From contig NZ_CAKLPY010000001.1 in assembly GCF_923079645.1 (NCBI RefSeq), forward strand, positions 2,190,001 to 2,254,000: a stretch of 64,000 nt of DNA, written 5' to 3'. This DNA comes from Emticicia aquatica. Its GTDB lineage: Bacteria; Bacteroidota; Bacteroidia; Cytophagales; Spirosomataceae. The position numbers and the translations under genes were made by a program. Positions 53,062 to 61,802 of the stretch are shown piece after piece. Within the stretch, counting starts at the first letter, position 1. Every line of letters starts with the position of its first letter. The notes beneath the pieces were generated by a model. That model searched no databases. It saw only the letters and a list, made by a program, of their open reading frames with translations, and was not told the DNA's origin.

Positions 53062-55557
53062 ATGAGAAGGATTTCCTCAATAATGATTCTGCTTTTTTGT
53101 TTTCTAAACTTATCAGCTCAAACTACCAAAACTCCAGAAGAATTTCTTGGCTACAAACTTGGTACAAAATTCAGCTTTCATCACCGAATAGTTGATTACG
53201 TAAAATACGTTGCGGCTCAAAATCCAACTCAGGTGAAAACTATTGACTATGGCAATACTTTTGAAGGCCGCCCGTTGATGATTGCAATCATCGCTTCGCC
53301 TGAAAACTTGGCAAAAATTGAAGAGATTAGAACCAACAATCTTAAAAGTATTGGACTTCTTGATGGAAACCCAACAGCAAAAGTTCCTGCCATTGCTTGG
53401 TTGAGTTATAATGTACATGGCAATGAAGCAGTAAGTTCGGAAGCAGTTTTACAAGTTTTATATGAATTATTAAACAAAAGTAATGCAACGACTCAGGCAG
53501 TATTAAAAAATACCGTCATAATCCTCGACCCTTGCATTAATCCTGATGGTAGAGACCGTTACGCCCAATGGTACAACAGAGTGGCTAATCAAGGCGGAAA
53601 TGCAACTCCATTTGCCATTGAACACAATGAACCTTGGCCAGGTGGACGATTTTCGCATTATATTTTTGACCCAAACCGAGATTGGGCATGGCAAACACAA
53701 GAAATTTCGCAACAACGGGTGAAACTTTATAACCAATGGATGCCTCATTTACATGCCGATTTCCATGAAATGGGCTATAATACCCCTTACTATTTCCCAC
53801 CTTCGGCAAAACCATATCACGAAGATTTAACCAAATGGCAACGTGAGTTTCAACAAACTTTGGGTGAATTCAATAAAAAATATTTCGACAAAAATTATTG
53901 GCTTTATTTCTCGAAAGAAAATTACGATTTACTCTACCCTAGCTATGGCGATACTTATCCGTCGTACAACGGTGCAATCGGTATGACCTACGAGCAAGGT
54001 GGTGGCGGACGAGCTGGTTTGGCAATTGCCAAAGAAGATGGTGACACACTCACACTTTCGCAGCGAATTTCTCATCATTTTGCTACGAGTATGGGTTCTT
54101 TAGAAGCAATTTCGAGTAGAGCGGATAAAACTGTGGAAGAATTTACTAAGTTTTTCACCGATAAAACAGCAAATGGTTACGGCGTTTATAAATCTTTTGT
54201 GATGAAAACCAAAGGCGATGAAGCCAAAGTTCAAGCCTTGACAAGCCTTTTAGATAAACTCCAAATTAATTATGGTTTTGCTGCCAAAGAAGCAACTTCA
54301 ACAGGTTTTGGTTACCAAAGTCTAAAAGATGAAAGTTTTAAAATAGAACCAAACGACTTGATTATCAGCACTTTTCAACCAAAAGGCACTTTAGTGAAAA
54401 TTCTTTTTGAACCAAAAACTGCTCTCGAAGATTCTGTCACTTATGACCTGACAAGCTGGTCACTAGCTTATGGTTATGGCTTAAAAACATTTGCAACCAA
54501 AGAGAAAATTGTTGCAGGAAATAATAAAAGTAGTAACGCTATTTCACAAAACTTTGAAGGAAAACCATACGCTTATGTAGCTGCATGGAAATCATTTGAA
54601 GATGTAAAATTCTTATCACAAATAATGTCAAAAGGTATCAAAGTGAGATTTAATGAAAATCCATTTGAAATGGACGGACTAAAATTTGATGCAGGTTCAT
54701 TGGTTATTACTCGAACAAATAATGAAAGATTAGGCGAAAATTTTGACAAAATCATTCAATCGGCTGCTAAAACTTTCAATATCAACTTATTAGCAACTAC
54801 ATCAGGAATGGTTTCGAGTGGTAATGATTTTGGTTCGAGTTCAGTAAATGTACTTAAAAATCCAAGAGTAGCTCTAATTGCGGGTGATGGAGTTGTTTCA
54901 ACCGCTTTTGGTGAAGTTTGGCATTTCTTTGAACAACAAATCAAATATCCAATTACTGTAATTGAAGGTAGTTCATTCTCTCGTGTACCACTAAATGAAT
55001 TGGATGTAATAGTGCTAGCCGATGGAAGTTATGATAGAATATTTGGCAATGGCGATGCCTTAAAAAAATGGATTCAGAATGGTGGAAAAGTGATTGCCCT
55101 TGAAGGTGCAACTGGGTATTTTGCTGACAAAGATGGTTATGCCCTTAAACGTAAAAAAGAATCAAACTTGAATGATAAAGTCGAATTAAAAACCTACGGT
55201 ACTCGTGAACGTGAAGCCATCATGGATCAAATTCCTGGTGCTATTTTTAAGGTTGAAATTGATAAAACTCATCCACTCGGCTACGGTACTGACGGTGTTT
55301 ATTATTCACTTGTCAGAGATGTATATAATTTTGATTATTTGAAAGATGGCTGGAATGTGGGTTATCTTAAAGACAATAATCATATAACTGGTTTTGCAGG
55401 AAAAATTGCCAAAGAAAAAATGAAAAATAGTTTAATTTTTGGGGTACAAGAATTGGGAAAAGGAAAAATCGTTTACATGGCCGACGGCCCACTTTTTAGA
55501 GGTTTTTGGTATTCAGGAAAATTAATTTTTGGCAATGCTCTTTTTACAGTGAACTGA
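53062..55557 (+). CDS. M14-family zinc carboxypeptidase, exported
   Basis: An 831-residue secreted metallopeptidase with a signal peptide (cut after LSAQ, residue 20). The M14 domain occupies about residues 30-370: zinc ligands His119 and Glu122 in YNVHGNEAVSSE, the INPDGRDRYAQWYNR block, and a later histidine in HLHADFHEMGYN. The catalytic glutamate region is TYEQGGGGRAG. The C-terminal 450 residues include a class I glutamine amidotransferase-like region (AGDGVVSTAFGEVW, VIALEGATGYF) common in Bacteroidota M14 proteins. It likely degrades peptides or cell-wall peptides outside the cell. Complete. Confidence 0.88.
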   Translation: MRRISSIMILLFCFLNLSAQTTKTPEEFLGYKLGTKFSFHHRIVDYVKYVAAQNPTQVKTIDYGNTFEGRPLMIAIIASPENLAKIEEIRTNNLKSIGLLDGNPTAKVPAIAWLSYNVHGNEAVSSEAVLQVLYELLNKSNATTQAVLKNTVIILDPCINPDGRDRYAQWYNRVANQGGNATPFAIEHNEPWPGGRFSHYIFDPNRDWAWQTQEISQQRVKLYNQWMPHLHADFHEMGYNTPYYFPPSAKPYHEDLTKWQREFQQTLGEFNKKYFDKNYWLYFSKENYDLLYPSYGDTYPSYNGAIGMTYEQGGGGRAGLAIAKEDGDTLTLSQRISHHFATSMGSLEAISSRADKTVEEFTKFFTDKTANGYGVYKSFVMKTKGDEAKVQALTSLLDKLQINYGFAAKEATSTGFGYQSLKDESFKIEPNDLIISTFQPKGTLVKILFEPKTALEDSVTYDLTSWSLAYGYGLKTFATKEKIVAGNNKSSNAISQNFEGKPYAYVAAWKSFEDVKFLSQIMSKGIKVRFNENPFEMDGLKFDAGSLVITRTNNERLGENFDKIIQSAAKTFNINLLATTSGMVSSGNDFGSSSVNVLKNPRVALIAGDGVVSTAFGEVWHFFEQQIKYPITVIEGSSFSRVPLNELDVIVLADGSYDRIFGNGDALKKWIQNGGKVIALEGATGYFADKDGYALKRKKESNLNDKVELKTYGTREREAIMDQIPGAIFKVEIDKTHPLGYGTDGVYYSLVRDVYNFDYLKDGWNVGYLKDNNHITGFAGKIAKEKMKNSLIFGVQELGKGKIVYMADGPLFRGFWYSGKLIFGNALFTVN

Positions 55558-55566
55558 TAAGAATAA

Positions 55567-55619
55567 GGTCTGAGATACGAGAAACAAAATTGCAGATTTT
55601 TTCTCTCGTATCTCAGACC
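55567..55619. repeat. 16-bp perfect inverted repeat between two plus-strand genes
   Basis: GGTCTGAGATACGAGA (55567-55582) is complemented exactly at 55604-55619, with a 21-nt loop. The right arm ends 25 bp before the next ATG and is not followed by T. Likely a hairpin terminator without a U tract, or a control site for the following gene. Confidence 0.65.
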
Positions 55620-55644
55620 ATGAATCTCAAACCTAACAATACTT

Positions 55645-56574
55645 ATGAATAATACTCGACGCTCATTCTTGAAAACTGCGGCTTTAAGTTCCGCTGCTTT
55701 TGCAACACCAGCTTTTGCCGAAGTTCAAAAACCTACGCTTAACACTACAAGTAGAATCAAATTAAGTGTGTCAAGTTATTCATATTGGCACTTCAAAGGT
55801 GATAGATTTCCTATTGAAAAAGTGATTGATGAAGCTGCAAAAATGGGCTTAGATGGCATTGATGTACTTCACAGACAAATGGATGGTGAAGATAATGCTT
55901 ATCTACAAAAACTCAAAAAACACGCATTTGTTAATGGAATTGCAATGACTTGCCTTTCTATTCATCAAGGTTTTGTTTCACCAGATAAAGCAGTTTTGAA
56001 ACAGCACATCGACCATACAATTCATTGTATTGAATTAGCCTATAAAATGGGCATTCCTTGTATGCGATTAAATACGGGACGCTGGGGAACAATCAAATCC
56101 TTTGATGATTTCATGGCAAAACGAGGTATTGAACCTGCCATTGAAGGTTATACCGAAGATGAAGCCTTCAAATGGTGTATTGATAGTATTCAACAATGTA
56201 TGAAAAAAGCCGAAGAATGCGGAATTTTATTGGCTCTTGAGAACCATTGGGGGCTGGGTTCAACGCCAGAAGGAATGTTGAGAATCAAAAATGCCATTGA
56301 TTCACCATGGTTGGGATTATTGATGGATACAGGTAATTTCTTGGAAAATCCGTATGATAAATTAGAGAAAATTGCTTCGCAAACAAGTTTTGTTCAAGCC
56401 AAAACATATTATGGTGGCGGAGAATGGTACACGCTTGACTTGGATTACAAACGCATTGTAGATATTTTGAAAAAAAATAATTATCAAGGTTACATTTCAA
56501 TTGAATTTGAAGGAAAAGAAGACCCTAAAACAGGCGTTCAAAAAAGTGTTGATTTATTAAGAAGTGTTCTGTAA
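55645..56574 (+). CDS. Tat-exported sugar phosphate isomerase/epimerase-like protein
   Basis: A 309-residue xylose-isomerase-like TIM barrel with a twin-arginine signal (RRSFLKTAALSSAAFA, residues 5-20). Barrel blocks include GLDGIDVLH, ALENHWGLG (metal Glu), LLMDTGNFLENP (Asp), VQAKTYYGGGEW and YISIEFEGKEDP (Glu). These fit the AP-endonuclease family 2 fold used by isomerases and epimerases. Tat export implies folding with its metal in the cytoplasm and work in the periplasm. The sugar substrate is unknown. Confidence 0.87.
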   Translation: MNNTRRSFLKTAALSSAAFATPAFAEVQKPTLNTTSRIKLSVSSYSYWHFKGDRFPIEKVIDEAAKMGLDGIDVLHRQMDGEDNAYLQKLKKHAFVNGIAMTCLSIHQGFVSPDKAVLKQHIDHTIHCIELAYKMGIPCMRLNTGRWGTIKSFDDFMAKRGIEPAIEGYTEDEAFKWCIDSIQQCMKKAEECGILLALENHWGLGSTPEGMLRIKNAIDSPWLGLLMDTGNFLENPYDKLEKIASQTSFVQAKTYYGGGEWYTLDLDYKRIVDILKKNNYQGYISIEFEGKEDPKTGVQKSVDLLRSVL

Positions 56575-56658
56575 TCAGCATTTATTTTGTATAAATCATT
56601 GTCTATCAAGGCTTTTCAAGCATCAAAAATCATTAATTGGTAATACAAATATTTGAAA

Positions 56659-57018
56659 ATGAGTTATAATATTCAAGTTTATACAGCACAAACCATGCTG
56701 GCTGAAATGGAAGCTGAATCAGAAGTTTTTTTTGATAATGATAAAAATTTAATTCCTTTCACTGAAAAACAAATACAGTCGCTAAAGGAAAGAATTTTAA
56801 AACATAATTATGAAATAACGAAAGAATACAAAAGGGGGATTTCGCTAAAAAACCCCCTTTTTGAAGGAATGAAAGCAATAATTACTTCTACTGGCTTATT
56901 CCTACGAGCAAGTTATGATGATGCATTTGAAATAGGAATGTTGGCTTCCGAGTTATGTGATTCGGGAGAATTTGCAAAATATGACCCACAAGCTGATGGC
57001 TGGGAAATATTAGAATAA
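56659..57018 (+). CDS. Hypothetical protein, 119 residues
   Basis: A soluble protein of unknown family, starting at ATG 56659 (a TTG six bases upstream is possible). The N-terminal half is a long helix (FTEKQIQSLKERILKHNYEI), and the second half contains a beta segment and an acidic C-terminus ending WEILE. It looks like a real gene: no strong opposite frame and a normal start. It is convergent with the metal cluster, with only 4 bases between the stops, and its coding region holds a terminator-like hairpin (56830-56861). Confidence 0.65.
   Translation: MSYNIQVYTAQTMLAEMEAESEVFFDNDKNLIPFTEKQIQSLKERILKHNYEITKEYKRGISLKNPLFEGMKAIITSTGLFLRASYDDAFEIGMLASELCDSGEFAKYDPQADGWEILE
56830..56861. terminator. 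Terminator-like hairpin inside a coding region
   Basis: AAAAGGGGG (56830-56838) pairs with CCCCCTTTT (56853-56861) around a 14-nt loop, with T5 on the plus side and T4 on the minus side. It lies within codons 58-68 of the gene above and 160 nt beyond the end of the minus-strand metal cluster, which it could terminate. Confidence 0.6.
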
Positions 57019-57022
57019 AAAA

Positions 57023-57925
57023 TTAAAAACCTACAGTTAAATAAACAGCACATTGCGGTAGTATTTTTAATTCACCACCACCTAAATTTTGTACAATTGG
57101 TTCTTGAAAAGTAAAACCAGTAGATATTTTACGATAATACGCTTGAAATCCTATACTTCCCAGTAACGAATAGCCACCTGTTAGAGAGTTAAGTTTACCT
57201 TCTTTATGGTCTTTAAATCCATAGTCAATTGTTGTTCCGACATTTGGCATTATCGAAAAACTACCCCAGTTTTTTGTATAAAACATTGTTATTGACGCAT
57301 TTACACGATTCCCAAAACGATAATGTTCATTACTTTTGGTCGAAAGTCTTCCACCGATTTCAGTGTTCAAACCAAACTTTTTATACCTAATAGTATGAAT
57401 TGCACTGAGCAAAAAATCTGTACTACCTGTTCCCAATTGAAAATTTGGATTAACTTCTGCATCACTATATCCGTATTCAAACTTACCTGTTGGCAGTTTA
57501 ATTCCGCCACCAATCATCAAATTATGGTATAATCCAGATGTGTTTGTTGTGTCTAGAAACGTATTCAGCACATTATAATGAGCCAAAAGTAAAGCATCGC
57601 CAATACCACTTTTACTTGTCTTTGTACCCGAATAAAGCATTGTTTGTTGGTTGTCATTGTAAGGCAAAAAAGTCAATACTTGCAGTTTTTTTACAGGATA
57701 AAAGCGTCCCCAAACCTCAAGGGTTTGGTATTCTTCTTTTGTTTTCAATAATTGGCTATTTAAGTGCGAGTCAAATGTGCGGATGCGGTATCGCATTCCA
57801 ACAAACTGTGTACCCGAACGAGGCAAAAGCCCAACAAAAGCACTACCATTTGAACAACCGCATAAGTCACAAGCTGCTGCTGATAAACGATTCATAATCA
57901 ACAGTATAAGTAGTATTTTCTTCAT
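57023..57925 (-). CDS. Outer-membrane beta-barrel protein with CDLCGC motif
   Basis: A 300-residue exported protein. Directly after the signal peptide comes ACDLCGCSNG (Cys19, Cys22, Cys24), a compact thiol motif that would be at the mature N-terminus. The rest consists of repeated amphipathic beta strands with Tyr/Phe/Gly, ending in VYLTVGF, the terminal aromatic expected for outer-membrane barrels. It is last in the minus-strand metal cluster, 2 bases after the HMA-like gene. A channel or receptor for a metal species is a reasonable inference; it is not TonB-dependent in size. Confidence 0.8.
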   Translation of the reverse strand: MKKILLILLIMNRLSAAACDLCGCSNGSAFVGLLPRSGTQFVGMRYRIRTFDSHLNSQLLKTKEEYQTLEVWGRFYPVKKLQVLTFLPYNDNQQTMLYSGTKTSKSGIGDALLLAHYNVLNTFLDTTNTSGLYHNLMIGGGIKLPTGKFEYGYSDAEVNPNFQLGTGSTDFLLSAIHTIRYKKFGLNTEIGGRLSTKSNEHYRFGNRVNASITMFYTKNWGSFSIMPNVGTTIDYGFKDHKEGKLNSLTGGYSLLGSIGFQAYYRKISTGFTFQEPIVQNLGGGELKILPQCAVYLTVGF

Positions 57926-57927
57926 AA

Positions 57928-58275
57928 TTATTTACAAATTTTCACATCCATTAAGCAACAATCTCTTATTTGCTCTCTTTTATATACATCTGCTCGCAAT
58001 TCGTCAGCATCGTAGCCAATTGAAACGATATATTTCTTTATTCTTTCTGACGTAGTTCTGCTAGAATCATATTTGATTGTTATTAATTTTTGAGAAACAT
58101 CAACTACTACATCTTTCACGCCTTTTTCAAAAATAATATTTCTACCCAAATTGTATTTGCATCTATCACAGACCCTGCTTGTATGAATAGTACATTCAGC
58201 AGGCTTATCAAAGGCACTCGCATAAACACCTGATAATGATAGTGTTAACGTAGAAATAAAATCTTGGCGATTCAT
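57928..58275 (-). CDS. HMA-like metal-binding protein with extra cysteines
   Basis: A 115-residue protein with a signal-like N-terminus and a ferredoxin-like heavy-metal-associated fold. The metal site appears as RVCDRCKYNL (Cys36, Cys39) followed by a typical KGVKDVVVDVSQKLITIKYD strand pair and ERIKKYIVSIGYDAD helix. Unlike ordinary copper chaperones it has further cysteines at 28, 106, 107 and 114 (RDCCLMDVKICK). It is tightly placed between the YHS and outer-membrane genes. Binding of Cu(I) or another soft metal in the periplasm is likely; which metal is inference. Confidence 0.8.
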   Translation of the reverse strand: MNRQDFISTLTLSLSGVYASAFDKPAECTIHTSRVCDRCKYNLGRNIIFEKGVKDVVVDVSQKLITIKYDSSRTTSERIKKYIVSIGYDADELRADVYKREQIRDCCLMDVKICK

Positions 58276-58283
58276 AAAACTTC

Positions 58284-58538
58284 TTAGTTCTTGATATATT
58301 TATCTGGATTTTTCACAAAACTTTCTTTACATGATTCACCGCAAAAACCGTACGTATTATCTTTATGTTTAAAGGTTATTTTAGTATTTTTTGCTACTTT
58401 CATGTGACAAACAGGGTCTTGCGATTTTACCTCTTTTTCAGCAATTTTCTTGTCTTTTTGTGCTGGTTTGTCTTCTTGGGCATAAACAGAAAAGCTAACG
58501 AATAAGACAAAAAGAGAGGTAATCAATTGAGTTTTCAT
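58284..58538 (-). CDS. Small exported YHS-domain protein
   Basis: An 84-residue secreted protein: signal peptide cut after VYAQ (residue 21), a Lys-rich linker, then a YHS domain with DPVCHMKV (Cys44, His45, Met46) and YGFCGESCKESFVKNPDKYI (Cys66, Cys70). YHS domains are found beside copper and other heavy-metal ATPases and bind soft metal ions. The gene is 7 bp from the PepSY gene and 8 bp from the HMA-like gene, consistent with one transcript. Confidence 0.88.
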   Translation of the reverse strand: MKTQLITSLFVLFVSFSVYAQEDKPAQKDKKIAEKEVKSQDPVCHMKVAKNTKITFKHKDNTYGFCGESCKESFVKNPDKYIKN

Positions 58539-58545
58539 ATTATTT

Positions 58546-59646
58546 TTAAATTTTATTTGTTTTTACTTTTCGTCTCCACCAAAGCATAAAGCCCGTAATG
58601 GCTAAAAAACCAGGGGTTAATCCAAGAATTACGTAAAGAATTTTGACTGAAATTCCGCCATAATTTCCAACATGAAGCGGGAAAAACAAGGCTTCTACTT
58701 TATCCCAAAATGTTAAATCACTGAATCGACCAATATTTAGGAATTCGCCTGTATTAGCATCAAATCTTACCACATTTCCACCTGCAAACATTAGGTTTTG
58801 GCCTTTCAGATTACCACGAACACTAAATTTTTTCTCAGGCTGCGTGGGTAAATACACATAACTTGGAACTAAATCAGGCATTTTTTCAAGACTTTCGACA
58901 TACATTTTATCAAGCGATACCTTCACCAAAGTATTATTTGGAGTCGGGATTGTTTCTTTTTTCCACGTTTCAGCTTCAAATGCAAATAAATTCATCCAAA
59001 AACCAGTAAAAAACACAATCACATTAAGCAAAAGAGACCAAACTCCTACAACTCGATGTAAATCAGAGCTTAACATTCGCCAGTTTTTGGTTTTGATTTT
59101 TACTTTGAAAGTCAATACTTTCCAAATAAATTTTCTGTAAACAATAAAACCAGTGATGATAGAAATGAGCATCGTCAGTCCAAAAATGGCGGCTAATGCT
59201 GCCCCAGGCATTCCAAGATGAAATGAAAAATGAAATTCAAAAATCCATTCAATCCAACCAACTTCCAAATCATCGCTTCGCCCTGAACGCAATATTTCAC
59301 CTGAATATTGGTTAATATTTATCGCTCCTAAATCATAAGATTCTAAGCGAGCATCGTTCAAATAGAGTCTAAAATGATAAGATTGGTCCTTTTCTGCCAA
59401 TGGATTTAGCCAAGCAATTCCGTCTAAATTTTGGTATTTATTTGTAATAATTTGATACAAACTATCCAGCGGAAGTTTTTTCTCCTCAGGCTTGACAGTC
59501 AAAACTTTATGATAAATAATCTCATCAAGTTCATCCTTGAAAATTAAAATCGAGCCACTAAGCCCCAACAGCAGAAGAAATATTCCAGTGATTAGTCCGA
59601 ACCAACTATGTATGCTAAAAAGTAAGCGTTTGAATTTGTTGTTCAT
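58546..59646 (-). CDS. PepSY-associated transmembrane protein
   Basis: A 366-residue inner-membrane protein of the PepSY_TM family with four helices: about residues 13-35, 148-168, 190-210 and 335-355. The opening FSIHSWFGLITG and the third-helix DLHRVVGVW carry histidines that could ligate b-type haem, as in metal-reductase relatives; FPLHVGNYGG precedes the last helix. Such proteins reduce ferric or cupric ions during uptake or sit near siderophore receptors. Here the place in the metal cluster suggests a membrane reductase; activity is inferred. Confidence 0.85.
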   Translation of the reverse strand: MNNKFKRLLFSIHSWFGLITGIFLLLLGLSGSILIFKDELDEIIYHKVLTVKPEEKKLPLDSLYQIITNKYQNLDGIAWLNPLAEKDQSYHFRLYLNDARLESYDLGAININQYSGEILRSGRSDDLEVGWIEWIFEFHFSFHLGMPGAALAAIFGLTMLISIITGFIVYRKFIWKVLTFKVKIKTKNWRMLSSDLHRVVGVWSLLLNVIVFFTGFWMNLFAFEAETWKKETIPTPNNTLVKVSLDKMYVESLEKMPDLVPSYVYLPTQPEKKFSVRGNLKGQNLMFAGGNVVRFDANTGEFLNIGRFSDLTFWDKVEALFFPLHVGNYGGISVKILYVILGLTPGFLAITGFMLWWRRKVKTNKI

Positions 59647-59748
59647 ATTTTCTACATTTCATTATACTTTAATAGAATCTTGGTAAACAAAAATAGCTAT
59701 TTGTGCTTAAAGTGACTTTCATGAATCTTGATAAAAAAATCTTTAGTA

Positions 59749-60792
59749 TTACGGTGCTGCAAATCTTTTATTTTTCAGAAACTCATCATCTGTCAACGTT
59801 TTCAAAAAAGCAATGAGTTTTTTTTGCTCATCGGCCGTTGTTTGAATACCTAATTTTTGTCCATTTTTAAGTGCAGGGTCAAGTGTTGGCACATCCAAAA
59901 CAGATTCAGAATAATGTTTCAGCACAGCTTCGAGCGTATAAAAACGGCCATCATGCATGTAAGGTGCAGTTACTGAAATATTTCTGAGACTCGGAACTTT
60001 AAATTTGTACTTATCTGAGTCTTTTTGTGTAATTCGATGCCTTCCAGTATCATCAATATTATAAACGGCAATACCATTATTTCGATAACTTTGGTCGGTA
60101 AAAAGTTCACCTGAATGACACGAAGCACATTTTTGCTTGAAAATCCACATTCCTGCCAATTCTTCCTCTGTCAATATTCCACCTGTTTCTTTTCTGACGT
60201 ATTTATCATACCGAGAATTGGCCGAAACCAAAGAAGTCATAAATTGTGAAAGTGCCTTCAAAAAACGCTCAGTTGTGATCTCCTTACTTCCGTAAGCTTT
60301 CTGGAAAAGTGCAGTGTATTTTTCTTTTTTACAAAGTTTTGCTAACACATTTCCCAATTTTTCATCCATTTCAACTGGATTTTCAATCGGAGCAATCGAA
60401 AATAGGTCTAAATCAAAAACACCACCATCCCAGAAAAACTCTTTCTGAAATGCCATATTCTGAATCGGCGGAGCATTTCGGATACCTCTAAGATTATCAA
60501 TTCCATGACTAACATCGTGTCCATGATGCGTAAAACCTGAAGGTTGACTGTGGCATTCGGCACATGAAATCGTTCCATCTCTTGATAAATCACCTTCATA
60601 AAATAATGCTCTACCCAATTCAAAACCATTTTCGGTAATAGGATTTTTAGCAAAATCATATACAGGATTTGGAAAATTAGCTGGAGCCGAAAATAACTTG
60701 TCAGGTGCAATATCTTGGGAGTTGTCATTTTTACATGCAACTCCCAGATAAACAGCACTACTAACTACCATAGCTAGGATTTTAAATTTCAT
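59749..60792 (-). CDS. Di-haem cytochrome c peroxidase family protein, MbnH-like
   Basis: A 347-residue lipoprotein (GVACKN, Cys20) with two c-type haem sites: CAECH (residues 77-81) and CASCH (222-226). Other CcpA/MauG-family features are GFELGRALFYEGDLSRDGTISC (split: ELGRALFYEGDLS), HGIDNLRGIRNAPPIQN and APYMHDGRFYTLEAVLKHY. The gene start overlaps the stop of the MbnP-like gene by one base (TAATG), so translation is coupled. By analogy with MbnH it may oxidise a tryptophan of its MbnP partner to kynurenine. An ordinary peroxidase role cannot be excluded by sequence alone. Confidence 0.85.
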   Translation of the reverse strand: MKFKILAMVVSSAVYLGVACKNDNSQDIAPDKLFSAPANFPNPVYDFAKNPITENGFELGRALFYEGDLSRDGTISCAECHSQPSGFTHHGHDVSHGIDNLRGIRNAPPIQNMAFQKEFFWDGGVFDLDLFSIAPIENPVEMDEKLGNVLAKLCKKEKYTALFQKAYGSKEITTERFLKALSQFMTSLVSANSRYDKYVRKETGGILTEEELAGMWIFKQKCASCHSGELFTDQSYRNNGIAVYNIDDTGRHRITQKDSDKYKFKVPSLRNISVTAPYMHDGRFYTLEAVLKHYSESVLDVPTLDPALKNGQKLGIQTTADEQKKLIAFLKTLTDDEFLKNKRFAAP

Positions 60793-61601
60793 TATTCTTT
60801 GTCATTATGAACATGGTCAACAATGAAACTTTGAGCATAATTGTCAGCAATTGCTGTACCCGCCGCAGGAGCATGCACCATATACGATGTTGCAATACTA
60901 ATTTTATTTTTTGCACTAAAAACCTTTGAAACATCATTAATTATATGAATTTCTGGAGCAATATCTTTTCTTACGGTTGCTGACGAAGCTAAAGAAAATT
61001 TAAAAGTTTTTAGGTTATTTGGTGTTGTGGCAGTTCGACCACCAAAACCGCCAATATGAAACTCATATTGAGTCATTCCCATCATGTTATTTGCTGGAAT
61101 GGCTGCTGATTTTCCTTCCATTTTGAAGAAAATATAACCCGAATTCCACGACCAATACATATTATCTGCACCATAAGATGCAGGGTCAAGAACGCCAGTT
61201 CGTTGACTTACATCAGAAATAGATTTTAAACTATCAACGCCAATCACATAACTCAATTCGGTATAATTACCCGCTGGAACATCTTTTAAAGTTACAACCA
61301 AAGAACTTTCGTCTGATTGACGAATCAAAAAGTAGTCATTCAGAAAATTCACAACTTCACCATTCTCATTTTTCAAAGAAATATTTGATACAAAATAATT
61401 AAGTTTAGTTACTGTAAAATCTTCTCCCAACACATTTGTAGCTTTGGTTGTTCCTAGAACTAATTTTTGGTCGCCAATTCGGTTATCAAACTCAATGCTA
61501 ATTGAATTTTTATCATTTGGCCCAATTTCCTCTTCTTTTTGACAAGAAATAATTAATACCGTTGCGAAGATTGCTAAGAATAATTTTGATAAGTTTTTCA
61601 T
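60792..61601 (-). CDS. MbnP-family copper-binding lipoprotein
   Basis: A 269-residue lipoprotein (lipobox LIISCQK, Cys20) with the MbnP-type beta-sandwich pattern: KLNYFVSNISL, DVPAGNYTELSYVIGVD, NMYWSWNSGYIFFKMEG, YEFHIGG and EIHIIND. Trp150 and Trp152 in MYWSWN are the candidates for conversion to kynurenine, and His182, 219, 243, 263 and 265 are candidate copper ligands. MbnP proteins bind copper in the periplasm after this modification. It is followed at once by the di-haem partner gene. It has its own candidate promoter at 61618-61645. Copper specificity is inferred from the family. Confidence 0.85.
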   Translation of the reverse strand: MKNLSKLFLAIFATVLIISCQKEEEIGPNDKNSISIEFDNRIGDQKLVLGTTKATNVLGEDFTVTKLNYFVSNISLKNENGEVVNFLNDYFLIRQSDESSLVVTLKDVPAGNYTELSYVIGVDSLKSISDVSQRTGVLDPASYGADNMYWSWNSGYIFFKMEGKSAAIPANNMMGMTQYEFHIGGFGGRTATTPNNLKTFKFSLASSATVRKDIAPEIHIINDVSKVFSAKNKISIATSYMVHAPAAGTAIADNYAQSFIVDHVHNDKE

Positions 61602-61617
61602 GAGTTTTAACTAAAAA

Positions 61618-61645
61618 CAAATATAAGTATGTAAACCACGGCCAA
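61618..61645 (-). promoter_or_regulatory. Candidate promoter of the MbnP/MbnH operon
   Basis: On the minus strand an exact TATATTTG (61618-61625) is preceded by TTG (61643-61645) with a 17-bp spacer. It predicts a leader of about 10 nt before the ATG at 61601. Two ACGGTTTA/GTGGTTTA-like direct repeats overlap the spacer region and could bind a regulator. Confidence 0.42.
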
Positions 61646-61753
61646 TAAACCGTAGCATTACAAATAATTGATAATGAATGATTTACAAATAAATCAAATA
61701 GCTATTAGAAACTATTTGAAAAAAATGCATAAAGAAAATACGTAAAAAACTAC

Positions 61754-61773
61754 AAAGTTAGGAAGCTAACTTT
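61754..61773 (-). terminator. Hairpin between the small Cys protein gene and the MbnP gene
   Basis: AAAGTTAG and CTAACTTT enclose a 4-nt loop; on the minus strand GTAG and then six T follow. It probably ends or attenuates transcription before the MbnP gene. Confidence 0.5.
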
Positions 61774-61802
61774 TGCAGCATTATGCAATAAAAGGGAAGA
61801 AA

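Noticed and set aside
57538-57897. Plus-strand frames over the outer-membrane barrel gene
   Set aside because: The minus-strand barrel has a signal peptide, the CDLCGC motif and a proper terminal strand; the opposite frames have no such features.
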